Positions 35,601 through 47,600 of a stretch of DNA of 64,000 nucleotides are shown here, one piece after another. The first letter of the stretch is position 1. Each line of letters opens with the position of its first letter. The notes beneath the pieces are model-generated. The model ran no database searches. It was not told the DNA's origin and worked only from the letters and a program-made list of their open reading frames with translations. Source of the stretch: Lagopus muta. Its lineage: Eukaryota > Chordata > Aves > Galliformes > Phasianidae. Location of the stretch: assembly GCF_023343835.1 (NCBI RefSeq), contig NC_064437.1, positions 52,836,972 through 52,900,971 of the forward strand, given 5' to 3'. The translations under genes were made by a program, and so were the position numbers.

Positions 35601-38600
35601 TCCAAGAGATGCAGGAGCGGGCAGAGCCCCCGATAGACCAGGGTGTATTTTTAGCCTACGTGTGTTGGAATTTGACTGTTTTTAGGGGGGGGAAAAATGG
35701 GGTGCAGAGCAGCACCCTGCCACCACGGTGGGTGGAGTTTGCTTCACCCCTTCCCAGAGCTGGGAGCAGGGCTGGGAGCCGCCACTGCAGGAGCTCCGCT
35801 CTGGCACGGCTGAGCCCTGGGCAGCACAGCTCCTCGCCTGGCCGGGTGTCTCAGCCTGGCTGGTTCGGGCTGCTTGATTCACACCTCGGAGGAATCCAGG
35901 AAGGCTGGCAGGGCTGGCTTCACACTTATTAGCAATTAAAAGCCTCAGAGGCTGGGAGTCAATTAGCTCTGAGCTCAGCAAACCCCGGGATAAGGCTGCT
36001 AACGAGAGGCCCAGCCAGCTCCCCACAGGGCTCGGCAGAAGAGCTGTTTGCTTTTTCATTTACGCCTTGGAGGAGCGTTGCAGGGCTGCGTGCCGCAGGG
36101 TGCGATGCTCCCCGATGCCCAGCACGGCTCCCGGCATGGCACACTGCCTGCACCCAGCAGGGTCCAGCCCAGCACGGCGTATGGGGTTGCGATGGGCAGC
36201 CTGGAGCCGCATTGGCTGTGCGTCGGGCCGCGTGCCCACTCCCCTTCCATGGGTAAGGAGCTGCTGGAACAAAGGGACGGCGTGGGGAGGGGGCGGTGAC
36301 AGGCAAGCAGGGCGTGCAGCTTGTTATTTTGCTTGTGTTGCTATTAGAGCTGCTGCTTTTAACTTGTTTCCCCCCTCTGAAGAGGCTCCAGGGTGGGTGG
36401 CAGATGTTTTGTTCCTCCTCTGCCTCCCGCCCACCCTCCCCTCTATTCCTCAGCCAGCTCCTCTGTTAGCACAACACCCTCCCTCCTGCGGAGCTGAGGC
36501 CCATGCCTCTGGATATGCAGCTCAGCCCACGCAGGAGCCGCTCAGCAAATCCTAGATTGCACAAACACTGTGGTCACTGTGCATCCCTATGTCCCCCTGT
36601 GCCCACATCAAGTCCTGGTGCCACTGACGCCATCAGCTCTGGGAAGCTGCATATAGGTACTTGCCATCCTCCTGTCCCGTTGGCAGGACAGTGGCACAGC
36701 CTGGAGCTGCCCAGGTCGCATGTTGGGGTGCAGCGATTGCATCCCACCCCCTCTGCCCAGCCAGACTCACGAGGCAGCACGCAGCCTCTTTGGCTGCATG
36801 CAGGTCGCGGTCTCACCAATACGCTGCGGGCTGCAGCACCGGGAGCCAGGAGGATAATGAGATCTTAATAGTCCAATTACATCCCATCGATTTACTCAGC
36901 ACGTAATTGTCGGTGGCTGGGGCCACCTGACGAAGCTCCTGCTCTGGCTGCCAATGGGAGGGTGGATGCTCCCTGTACCAGCCAGCTGCTCGCCCTTCAA
37001 CCTCCATACGAGCAGCCCCAGGAGGGGCAGAAAGAGGTTAGAGCTGCAGCTGGGCAGGGGGTGTCAGCATCAGGGTCACCCTGAGTTTGCATCCCTCGTG
37101 AGCATCTGGTGGGGATGGGATGTGCTGCAGGTCCCTCTGCGGAGGGCTGATGGGAAGAGGGATCCTGGTTGGTGGCAGTCTCTGCCAGCTGAGTGGTGGC
37201 TGTGCCCAGGTGGTACTTCCAGAGGCCATACAATCTCTTTCCTGTATTGTTAGCACCAATGCTTCGAGCTCTACTGTCCTGCACACAGTGGGTGGCGGAT
37301 GGCAGCTGGCAGCGCGCAGACTCCTGCTGACCTCAGGGGTGGCACTTTGAGTCAGACACAGTGCTGCCCTGTCCCCTTGGTCCTGCTGTCAGCTGGGCTG
37401 GCGGAGCCCATTAAAAATCCAGCAGCCTGACATCATGCTGGCACTGCGGGGTGCTCGCGCTGGGTGCAGCCACTTCTCACCTGCGCCCACAGGGCTGCGG
37501 TGGGGAACCCTGGGGGGACGTGGCTGTCAGCAGCTGATGCGAGTGCTGATGGGTCTATTGATCTCCTTCGATGCAGCAGGCTCGTTCTGTCCCTTCACAC
37601 TTGCTCCTGTCATCTGTCAGGTGGCGGAGGTGGTGTGAGCTGTGCTGGTGGGGCAGCCCCTGCTGTCTGACCCTGTGCCCCAGGACAAATGGCACATGTG
37701 GGGACAGCAGGCTGCGTCACAGCGCCGTGGTCCTGTGGCTGATGGTCCCTCACAGCTGTCCTGGGGAACTCACAGCCTTCTCCGACATGATCTCATCCAG
37801 TGCAACACCCACAGTCTGGGGTGCAGCAGCATCTCTTCCAGCCCAAAAGGCCTGTGTAGGGTATGGGGTCCCCTCCACCGCTCACCTTGCTCACCCCAGC
37901 GGATGCTGCCAAGTTGAGGAGCCACAGCACAGGGATCTATGGCATGGAGATCTACGGTACAGGGATCTATAGGGTGAGGATATGGCACGGGGAGCCCCAA
38001 ACTGAAGGCTGCCAGGCTCTGCAGCACTCAACAGGCAGTGGGGGGCTCAGGGGCCACGGGGGCCGACGCCACTAGGAAGCGATTACCTCCCCGCTGCGTC
38101 CAGCCCTAATCCCCTGGCGGCGCGCAGGGAGCCAGCTCTCCAAACAAGGCTCAATCAGGTTAAAGTGTGAAGTCAGGATTAGGAGGGAGAATGGGAGCGT
38201 GGTAATAGCCCCGGCCTCCCTGCCACCGGCCCGCCAGGCTCTGGCAGTGGAAATTAATGCAGCCAGGGTTTGTTTGCCTGAGTGGACTCCCCACTGGGAA
38301 GTGATGTCGAACAGTTTTGCTCGGGTGCCCCGCTAAGCGTCGGGCAGGGCGGCGCGCCGGGGGGTTGGCTCCTGCCGCCGAGCCCCTGCCAGCCCCATGG
38401 AGGCATGCACAGTGCCTGGCACCGCGTCTGGCACCGCGCCGCGCTCCCGGCTCAGCGCCGCAGCACTGCGAGGAGCCGCGTGGTCCCCGTGGCCAAGGGC
38501 TGGAGAGGCTGCGGGTGAGCCAGCTGCTTGGGGGTCAGAAGGAGGAGCTCCTGAACTCAGGGCTTTAGGAGCGCTGGGCAGGAGTGTTGCGCGGTGACAC

Positions 38601-41600
38601 TAGCACGGTGGAGGGTGCTGCAAGCTGTGTGACGGAGAGAGGCGAAGCCGTGCCATCTGCTGTTTCCTCGGTGCCAAAGTGTAAAGCAAACATAGCTGGG
38701 AGCGATGCAACACCAGGAGGGAAGGGGCCGTGCCTCGTTCTAGTGCCGGGCACTGAGGATCCCGCAGGCGGAGCATGTGTTTGTTGTGTTGTCGTCAGCT
38801 GTGTGACTGCACGGGCAGTGAAACCCGGCACTGGGCATTGCTGAAAGACTCGCATCCAGCATCTGTCCCACTTGGCTTTGGCACCTGAGTGGCAGCACTT
38901 CATTGGTGTGCCTGTCACAAAAAACTGCAAAGGGGGGAGGCCTTGCAAAGTGCGCTGCAACCCCTCATGCTGCATTGGGCTCCTGAGCCGTAAGTGAACA
39001 GCTTGCAGGCTGTGGGTACACTGGGACCGCTGGGCACGGTGAGTGTGGAACCATGAGCCAGATTTGTCTGGGGGATCTGAATGCATTGCTGGGAGCAGAG
39101 TGTGCTGGGAACTTCCCCTGCTTGGCCACAGTGTGACTGGGTAAATGGTGAGAGATAGGAGGCTGCATCCATGGCAGTGCAGTGCAGTGTTTGCATGGTG
39201 AGTGGCAGAAGTGAGCGTGTGCTGGGGGTACCCAGATGGCTTTCTTTCTGGGGGATTCCTTCCTCGAGCAGCCACAGTGGAATGTGAGTCCTTATTTGGG
39301 GGGAGACAGGGCTTAGAGCAACACTGCCTTCCTCTCTGGGTGCCCAGCTGTGTGGTGAGCCCTGGCCCCATGCGGCTCAGAGGGGGAATAAGGCTGGGGC
39401 CATGGCAGGATAGTACCACCACACCAGTACCAGTACCTGTACTGATACCAGTACCACATGCACTTTCTGGAGCCTGCATCCCACAAAGGTGCTCTCCCAG
39501 CAGTTGGCTTCCAGTGATGCAATGTGGTGGGAAGGAGGCTGTGCATCCGGTCCCAGATCACAGCCATGCGGTGTCTGAACATCCCACTAGTGCACTGATT
39601 GGGACTGTTTTCCTTGGCTTCTCCTTTCCTTTGTGCTTTGGTGCAAGCAAGGCTGATGGTTCCCTCTGGAACCTTCCCATAGCAGTGGTGCTTTTGGCTG
39701 AGTTGAAACTCCAGCTTGGAGACTTCCAGGTATTTTGCACACACTGGGCAATGCTTGATGTGCTATCTCAAGGAATTAGGAGTATGGATAAGAACATGGA
39801 TGCTGTCCCACTGTCCTGACCCATTTCCACTGCAGTGGGATGTCAGGAATGAGCAGAGCAGGCAATTACATGGACAGTGATAAATTAATGACCCCATTAT
39901 TTGTGCCCTCTCCCGCATGGGGCAGGCTCCATGGGAATGCCTGCAGGAGCCACTGAGTGTAATTACCAGTTAATCAGCGGGACCTGTAATTACAGCAGAC
40001 ACAGGGTATTTAAGCACTGAGAGTTTTCCCAGAGCTGTGCCCTGCTGCTCCATGTGTTGGAGCTGGAGATCCCAGCGCTGGACAGTCCCAGGCACATGCA
40101 GCCACCCCAGGTGAAACCACATCACTCTGGCATGGCTGTGGGGCTGCAGTTCCCTGGGATCTGTGAACACAGCAGCCCCATGAAGCGCTCTGTCTTGCAG
40201 GCAGTGTTCATTTTCCTTCCTGCTTCTTTCTCCCATAGGGACCTGAGCGAGAACTTCATTCAGGCCATCCCCAGGAAAGCTTTCCGTGGGGCCACAGACC
40301 TCAAGAACTTGTGAGTGGCAGTGGGGATAGGCACGGGCTGATATGGAGGATTTGGGTTGGCTCAGCAGCGGATAATGTGGGGAACTCTGCACCTGTGCCA
40401 TCCCAGCCATGCTCCTACTCCTTTCTCCTGCAGGCAACTGGACAAGAACCAGATCAGCTGCATAGAGGATGGGGCTTTCCGGGCCCTGCGGGGGCTGGAA
40501 GTCCTGTAAGTGGCCAGGGGTGGCTGGAGTCCCCAGCCCTCACCTCTCCATCCAACCACCTTACGCGGGGAGGTGGTTGGGTGCTGCTGCTCCCGGGCTC
40601 AGTGCCCCCTGAACCATCTCGCGCTCCCATTTCCAACCTGCCGACCCTGACCTCCCTCCCTCTGCCTTCCTGCAGGACTCTGAACAACAACAACATCACG
40701 TCCATCCCCGTCTCCAGCTTCAACCACATGCCCAAGCTGCGGACGTTGTGAGTGCGGCACCCAGCGGGGCGGGAGGGGCCGGAGGGGGTTGGGGTAATCA
40801 GGGCAGCCGGTGGTGGTGGGCAGGAGCCATCCCACAGCACTGACGGCCCCGGCCGCCCGCAGCCGCCTGCACTCCAACCACCTGTTCTGCGACTGCCACC
40901 TGGCCTGGCTGGCACAGTGGCTCCGCCAGCGGCCCACCATCGGGCTGTTCACACAGTGCGCGGCGCCGGCACAGCTCCGCGGCCTCAATGTGGCTGAGAT
41001 CCAGAAGAATGAGTTCAGCTGCTCTGGTAAGGGGTCCCCGGTGTTGGAGAGCGGGTGTCCCATTGATTCAGCCCACCCCTGCTGACGGGCTGGGGCTCAT
41101 CCCGGAGCTCTGTGCCTGCAGGACAAGCGGATGGAGCGCACGCACAGCTCTGCAGCTTGTCCTCTGGCTCCTGCCCGGCCATGTGCACCTGCAGCAACGG
41201 CATCGTGGACTGTCGGGGCAAGGGGCTGACGGCCATCCCCGCCAACCTGCCTGAGACCATGACAGAGATGTGAGTATGGGACCCCGCCGTCCCCACTTGA
41301 AGCTGGGGGACATGGGGACACGTCCCAGGCCTCAGCCACCCCGCTCTCATACTACCCAGCTTTAGCCCTGGATTTAGCTGCATTAAAAATGTAAATAGAG
41401 AAATAATCTCCTTAAGGGAATCCAATTACCACGCAAAGCCCCCATTGGGATGCGAGGCAGGCGGAGCACCCCCAGACTCATGTTGCTGGGTCAGTAGGTG
41501 CTGCCCCAGCCCCACTGCTGCCTGCTGTGCCCCCCACCACCACAGTTCCCCTCACATCACTCTCCCTAATGGAAAAAGCCCCAACTACAAAATGCAAGTT

Positions 41601-44600
41601 GTCCCTGGGTTGAAAGGTGCTGCTCTTTTGGGATGATTTAATGCAAGTTTAGGGTCTTGCAGTCTCCTAAGCCTGTCATTGGGTGCTGAGGCTCAGCCAG
41701 TCCCCAGCCTCACCTCTCCCCTGTTTCTTTGCAGACGCCTGGAGCTCAATGGCATCAAGTCCATCCCCCCAGGTGCCTTCTCCCCCTACAAGAAGCTTCG
41801 TCGGATGTAATCTTGCAGCACTTCTGACCCCAGAACCCCAAATCCTGCTGCCGCAAGCACCTCAGCAGGAGGATAAGGCTGGGGACAGGGGGCTCAGCCC
41901 ACCTTCTCCCTTTGGGTTTCAGAGACCTGAGCAACAACCAGATCTCGGAGATTGCCCCAGATGCCTTCCAGGGTCTGCGCTCGCTCAACTCGCTGTGAGT
42001 GCTCACACCAGGGGCACACAGGGCACCTACTGGGTGCTGCCCCATGCCACTGCCACCTGTCTTCCTGTTGCCATCCCTCCTCTCTAGGGTGCTGTATGGC
42101 AACAAGATCACCGACCTCCCCAAGGGCGTCTTCGGGGGACTTTTTGCCCTGCAGTTGCTGTAAGGCTCTGGTGGGACACTGCAGGGATACATTTAGTGCT
42201 GTGGGTCATGGCATGGTAAATGGACACAGGGTTGGCATCACTTCCTTCCTGTGCCAGGCTCCTCAATGCCAACAAGATCAACTGCGTGCGGGCAGATGCC
42301 TTCCAGGACCTGCAAAACCTCTCGCTGCTCTCACTGTATGACAATAAGATCCAGAGCCTGGCCAAGGGCACCTTCAGCTCACTGCGTGCCATCCAGACCC
42401 TGTGAGTGCCCGTGTGGCTGCAGAAGGGAATCCTGGGGGATCCCAGTGCGGTGGTAGCAGGTCTTGGTGCTGGCCACCAGTCACCCGCTGTCCTCGATGC
42501 AGGCACCTGGCCCAAAACCCCTTCGTCTGCGACTGCAATCTGAAGTGGTTGGCGGATTTCCTCCGTGCCAACCCCATTGAGACCAGCGGTGCCCGCTGTG
42601 CCAGCCCCCGGCGCCTGGCCAACAAGCGCATTGGGCAGATCAAGAGCAAGAAGTTCCGCTGCTCAGGTGAGCACCACCCTTGTCCCCTCTGGGGGCTGTG
42701 GCCAAATCTCTGCTGTGCACACAGTGGTGCTGATGTGCTTTTTCTTTCTGCAGCCAAAGAGCAGTATTTCATCCCAGGTAAGGAGGGAACCACATGTGTG
42801 TGAGCGTGTGTGTGTGCATACGGGGCCTGCTGGTGTACCCAGGACAGATGTCCCTGCGGATAATGTCCTCTTGTGGCCCCTCCTTTGTGCACACCAAGGG
42901 CTATGGTGCACACTTGGGACCAGTTGGGGTGTGGGAGGACCCAGCCAGTTGCAGCCCTCAGACTCTGCCCTGTCTGGCACACAGGGACAGAGGATTACCA
43001 GCTGAACAGTGAGTGCAACAGCGACGTGGTGTGCCCTCCAAAGTGCCGCTGTGAGGCTGGCGTGGTGGAGTGCTCCAACCTGAAGCTCACTAAGATCCCA
43101 GAGCGCATCCCGCAGTCCACAGCCGAGCTGTAAGTGCCATGCCCTCCCCTCCTGCAGCCACCATGTCACCGGCGCTGGGTTTTGCTGAGGGTTTGGTTTG
43201 TGCCAGGCCCTTCGCAGCCATCTCTTTTCCCTGCCGCCCACCCCAGGCGCCTGAACAACAATGAAATCTCCGTCCTGGAGGCCACAGGCATCTTCAAGAA
43301 GCTGCCTCACCTGAAGAAAATGTGAGGATCTGAAGGCACAAGGGGGCTGGGAGGGTACACAGGGGCATGGTGTGGAGCATGAAAGAGGCACACCACCCAA
43401 GCTGCGGGACCCAGGGAGGGGTCAGGATGCAGCCTGATGGTCCCCCCTCTCTGCAGCAACCTCAGCAACAACAAGGTGTCAGAGATCGAGGACGGGGCAT
43501 TCGAGGGGGCCGCATCAGTGAGTGAACTGCACCTCACCGTCAACCAGCTGGAGTCAGTGAGGAGCGGCATGTTCCGGGGGCTGGACGGGCTGAGGACATT
43601 GTGAGTGTCCCTGAGCCATGGGGGTGGGGCTGTCCCTTGCTACCACTGCCCCTAGCCTTGCCCATGCCACCAGGCTGGTGCTGTTGGCACCACTGTGGCT
43701 TTTGGGCCATCCCTTGCCTGCATCCAGAGTTGGAGCTGTTGTCTGCTGGGTGCAGCTGCAGCCTTTGGGGGTGGATTCCTGTCCCCCAGGATCTGCTGGG
43801 TCCCACGATTATGGGGTGTCCTCTCCTCTGCAGGATGCTGAGGAACAACCGCATCAGCTGCATCCACAACGACAGCTTCACGGGGCTGCGCAACGTGCGC
43901 CTGCTCTCGCTGTACGACAACCAGATCAGCACCATCGCACCGGGTGCCTTTGACACGCTGCAGTCCCTTTCCACACTGTATGTCCACTCCGGGGATGCTA
44001 ACAGCCCCTTGCTGGGGGTCTCGGGCCCAGATCTCAAGTTATGCCCTCCCATTTGCAGGAACCTGCTGGCCAACCCCTTCAACTGCAACTGCCAGCTGGC
44101 CTGGCTGGGGGAATGGCTGCGCAAGAGGAAGATCGTGACGGGCAACCCGCGGTGCCAACACCCTGACTTCCTCCGTCAGATCCCGCTGCAGGACGTGGCC
44201 TTCCCTGACTTCAGGTGTGAGGAAGGTAACTCGCACCCTCCTGTCCCAGCACCATCCCTGCTCCCGTGTTCACATCTGTCCCCGCGGTGAACTGAGGTCA
44301 CCCAGCCCATGGTGCCCACCCCAAAGATACCCCAGGTCCCTCTGTGGTACCCTAACCTTAGCCCTAAACCTAATGCAATGCAATGCAATGAAATGAAATG
44401 CATTTGCTATGTGAAATGCAAGGCAATCCAATGAAATGAAATGCAATGATATCAAATGCAATGCAATACAAAGCCATGTAATGGAATGCAGTGCAGTCCT
44501 AACCCTAATCCCAACCCTAATCCTAACTGCAACCCTAATGCAATGCAAAGAAATGTAATGCAAAGCAATGCAATAGACTACAATGCAAACCTAACCCTAA

Positions 44601-47600
44601 CCTTGAAACCGTAACCCCTAAAGCAATAGAATGGAATGCAATGCACCCACATTCCCACAAGCTGCAAGACTGCCAAACTGCACCCCTGCTTTGCTGCCAA
44701 GGGGAGATATGAGTGTGGGTGATGCCCTGTCACAGGTGCAAGGCACTGAACCCAGCATCACGTAGTGCCTGCGGGACAACAAGCTGTGACCCAGTGACAT
44801 TTTGTCTCCTGTGTCCTGTGCAGGTCAGGAGGAGACGAGTTGCATCCCACGGCCCCAGTGCCCTCAGGAGTGCACCTGCCTCGACACTGTGGTGCGCTGC
44901 AGCAACAAGCACCTCAAGGCCCTGCCCAGGGGTATCCCCAAGAATGTCACCGAGCTGTGAGTGCATTGCCGAGGGTCTGCATTCCTCCTCCTGCTGCTGC
45001 TTTGTGGGCAGGGGTCTGTGCCGCAGGGTACCTGGACATGGGGTGCACCCCTGTTCTGGCTGAGGACGTAGGGACCATCCCAGGGGGCGGCACCCCACCC
45101 CTGGGGTGCCCAAGTCAGGGTTGGATGGGTCCCTGATCTAGAGAGGGGGCAGAAATGCATGGGTTTTAAGGTCCCCTACAACACAGCCATTCTGTGATTC
45201 CATGGCCATGTCCAAGGGGTGATGTACAGGGGCTGTTGTCACACCCCAGGGCTCTGCAGTCCCCAGCAGCCTGCCACCAGTGCTGGCCCACGCTGTACAC
45301 ATCCATGAGAATGTATGCCACCCCCTCACACCCCAGTGCCGTCTCACACACCCTCCTCTCACCACATCCTCAGATCCCTCTCACACATGCCTTGCAAACA
45401 CGGCCACCCACGCTCGCAGCACGGTGCGTCTGGCTGTGCACACACGCAGGCGGCTGGGGAGCAGCCCCAGGCACCAGCTTGTGGGGTCTGTGGGTGGGCA
45501 GGCACATGTGCAGCTCCCTGCCAGCCAGGGGGTCCCCTGTGGGTGCAGGGAGGTTATGCTGGACGTGCTCTTGCAGCACAAAGTCTATGGGGCCTCGGTG
45601 CACAAAGGGGATATCCTGCTGCTCAGTAATAACCCCGAGGTACTCTCCTTCTCCTTCCAGCTACCTGGATGGAAACCAATTCACCCAGGTGCCAGGACAG
45701 CTCTCCACCTTCAAGTACTTGCAGCTGGTGTAAGTGGCTGAGAGCGGGGCTCACCACTGGGACCTGGGGGTGGCAGTGTGGGCTGTCCCCATGGTGTGCC
45801 CTCCCCAGGAGGGACCCCTGCAGATCCCTTTGTGTGGGATCATGGCTGGCTGGCAGTGTGTCCCTGTGCCCCACTGGATGTGCAGCGAGAAGGGACGGGA
45901 GAGGCCACAGCTGCTGGGTCTGTGTTTTGCAGTGATCTGAGCAACAACAAGATCAGCTCACTGAGCAACTCCTCCTTCACCAACATGAGCCAGCTCACCA
46001 CCCTGTAAGTGCGGGCACTGGGCTGCAGGCTGCCCTGTCTGAGGGAGGGTGTTCCTAGGGGACCCCAAAGACCAGGGGACCTTCCACCTGAGTGAAGCTG
46101 TGCCCTGAGCTGATGAGGGGGTAGGACATGGGTGGGGGGGGGGGCAGCGTGCAGCTCGGGGTGGCCTCTCTGTGTTGCCTCCTTCCTTTGCACAGGATCC
46201 TCAGCTACAACTCCCTGCAGTGCATCCCTCCACTGGCCTTTGAGGGCCTCCGCTCCCTGCGGCTGCTGTGAGTGTCCGTGTCCCCTGTGCACCATGGGCA
46301 GCAGTGACTCTTCAGTGGGCTCTGGCCTCACTGGCTGGCTGGGCACAGCCCAGGGCTGCCCTTGCTGTCCTGGAGCCACTGGGATCATGCAGCTCTCTGT
46401 CCTCCACAGGTCTCTCCATGGTAATGACATCTCCACCCTCCCCGAGGGCATCTTCGCAGATGTCACCTCACTGTCCCACCTGTGAGTCCAGGGCTGGGGA
46501 CCTCAAGACCCCATGGGTTTCTCTAGACTTGCTCCCCTTCCTGCTCCTGACACCTGCCCAGTTGTTGCTCCTGCCTCCCACATCCCCACCACCCCTGCCC
46601 TTTGTTGTGAGCTGCAGGATTAGCACTCCTCCATCTGTCAGCAGTGAGAGCCCTGCAGAGCCCAGCGCTGCCGGCTCGTGCCGCTGCTGCCTCCTCGAGC
46701 TTCTCCTAAAGGAGACTGAATGTGGTGCACACCCATCCCGACCTCAGTGCCCGTTCACAGCCGTGCCCTCCCCACTCCCCTCTGCCACCATCACAGTGGG
46801 ATGGGGCTTGGGATGCTTTAGGATTGGGACACAGGCAGAAGGGGGAGTACCACAGTGCTCAGTGCCCTCACTTTTGCCCTGCAGAGCCATCGGGGCCAAC
46901 CCACTGTACTGCAGCTGCAACCTGCGCTGGCTCTCCAGCTGGGTGAAGACAGGCTACAAGGAGCCGGGCATTGCCCGCTGCGCTGGCCCCCCCGACATGG
47001 AGGGCAAGCTGCTGCTCACCACCCCTGCCAAGAAGTTTGAGTGCCAAGGTGAGTGCTGTCCGTCTATCCATATGTCTGTCCGTGCCTCCCGCTCCATGTA
47101 CAGCAGGGTGATGCTCCACATGGCCCCGTTGCTCACCGCTGCCCCCCAGTGCTTACAGCCGCACCGCCCCTTCCTTCCTTCTACCCTTCCCCGCAGGGCC
47201 CCCAGCCCTGAGTGTCCAGGCCAAGTGCAACCCCTGCCTCTCCAGCCCCTGCCGCAACCAGGGCACCTGCCACAATGACCCGCTCGGCTCCTACCGCTGT
47301 GCCTGCCCCGCTGGATACAAGGTAGTGGCAATGGGTCTCCCGGCCCAGGGTGCATGGTGCAGAGGCATGGTGCAAGGCTCTGCCTGCCCACAGCACCTGG
47401 GGGAGGGATGGGGAATGGGAAATAAGGCACGGTACCCCTTCCTACCATGTCTCCTTCCGTCCCCAGGGCAGGGACTGCGAGGTGGTGTTGGATGGCTGCT
47501 CTCAAAACCCCTGTGCCAACGGGGGCACCTGCCAGCCCCAGGATGGGGACAGGGACAGTTTCAGGTCAGCAGTTTGTGGAGACCGATGGAATTTGGGCAT

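Larger units (their letters stand above)
28084..40238 (+). other. SLIT1: SLIT1 intron 4 (12.2 kb)
   Basis: The longest intron of the gene. No exon seen. It holds AT-rich ATTA-cored patches (28405-28430, 32595-32620, 34190-34400, 35430-35600, 39860-39995), a 30-T run (32660-32689), other simple repeats, a short 20-bp-unit repeat (37930-37985) and a CpG-rich segment (38300-38520). Long frames, for example 29767-30423, are GC-driven and show no domain. Confidence 0.8.

Noticed and set aside
39411-39460. hairpin-like GTACCAGTAC/GTACTGATAC motif
   Set aside because: Short simple-sequence palindrome; too small and impure for an RNA gene.
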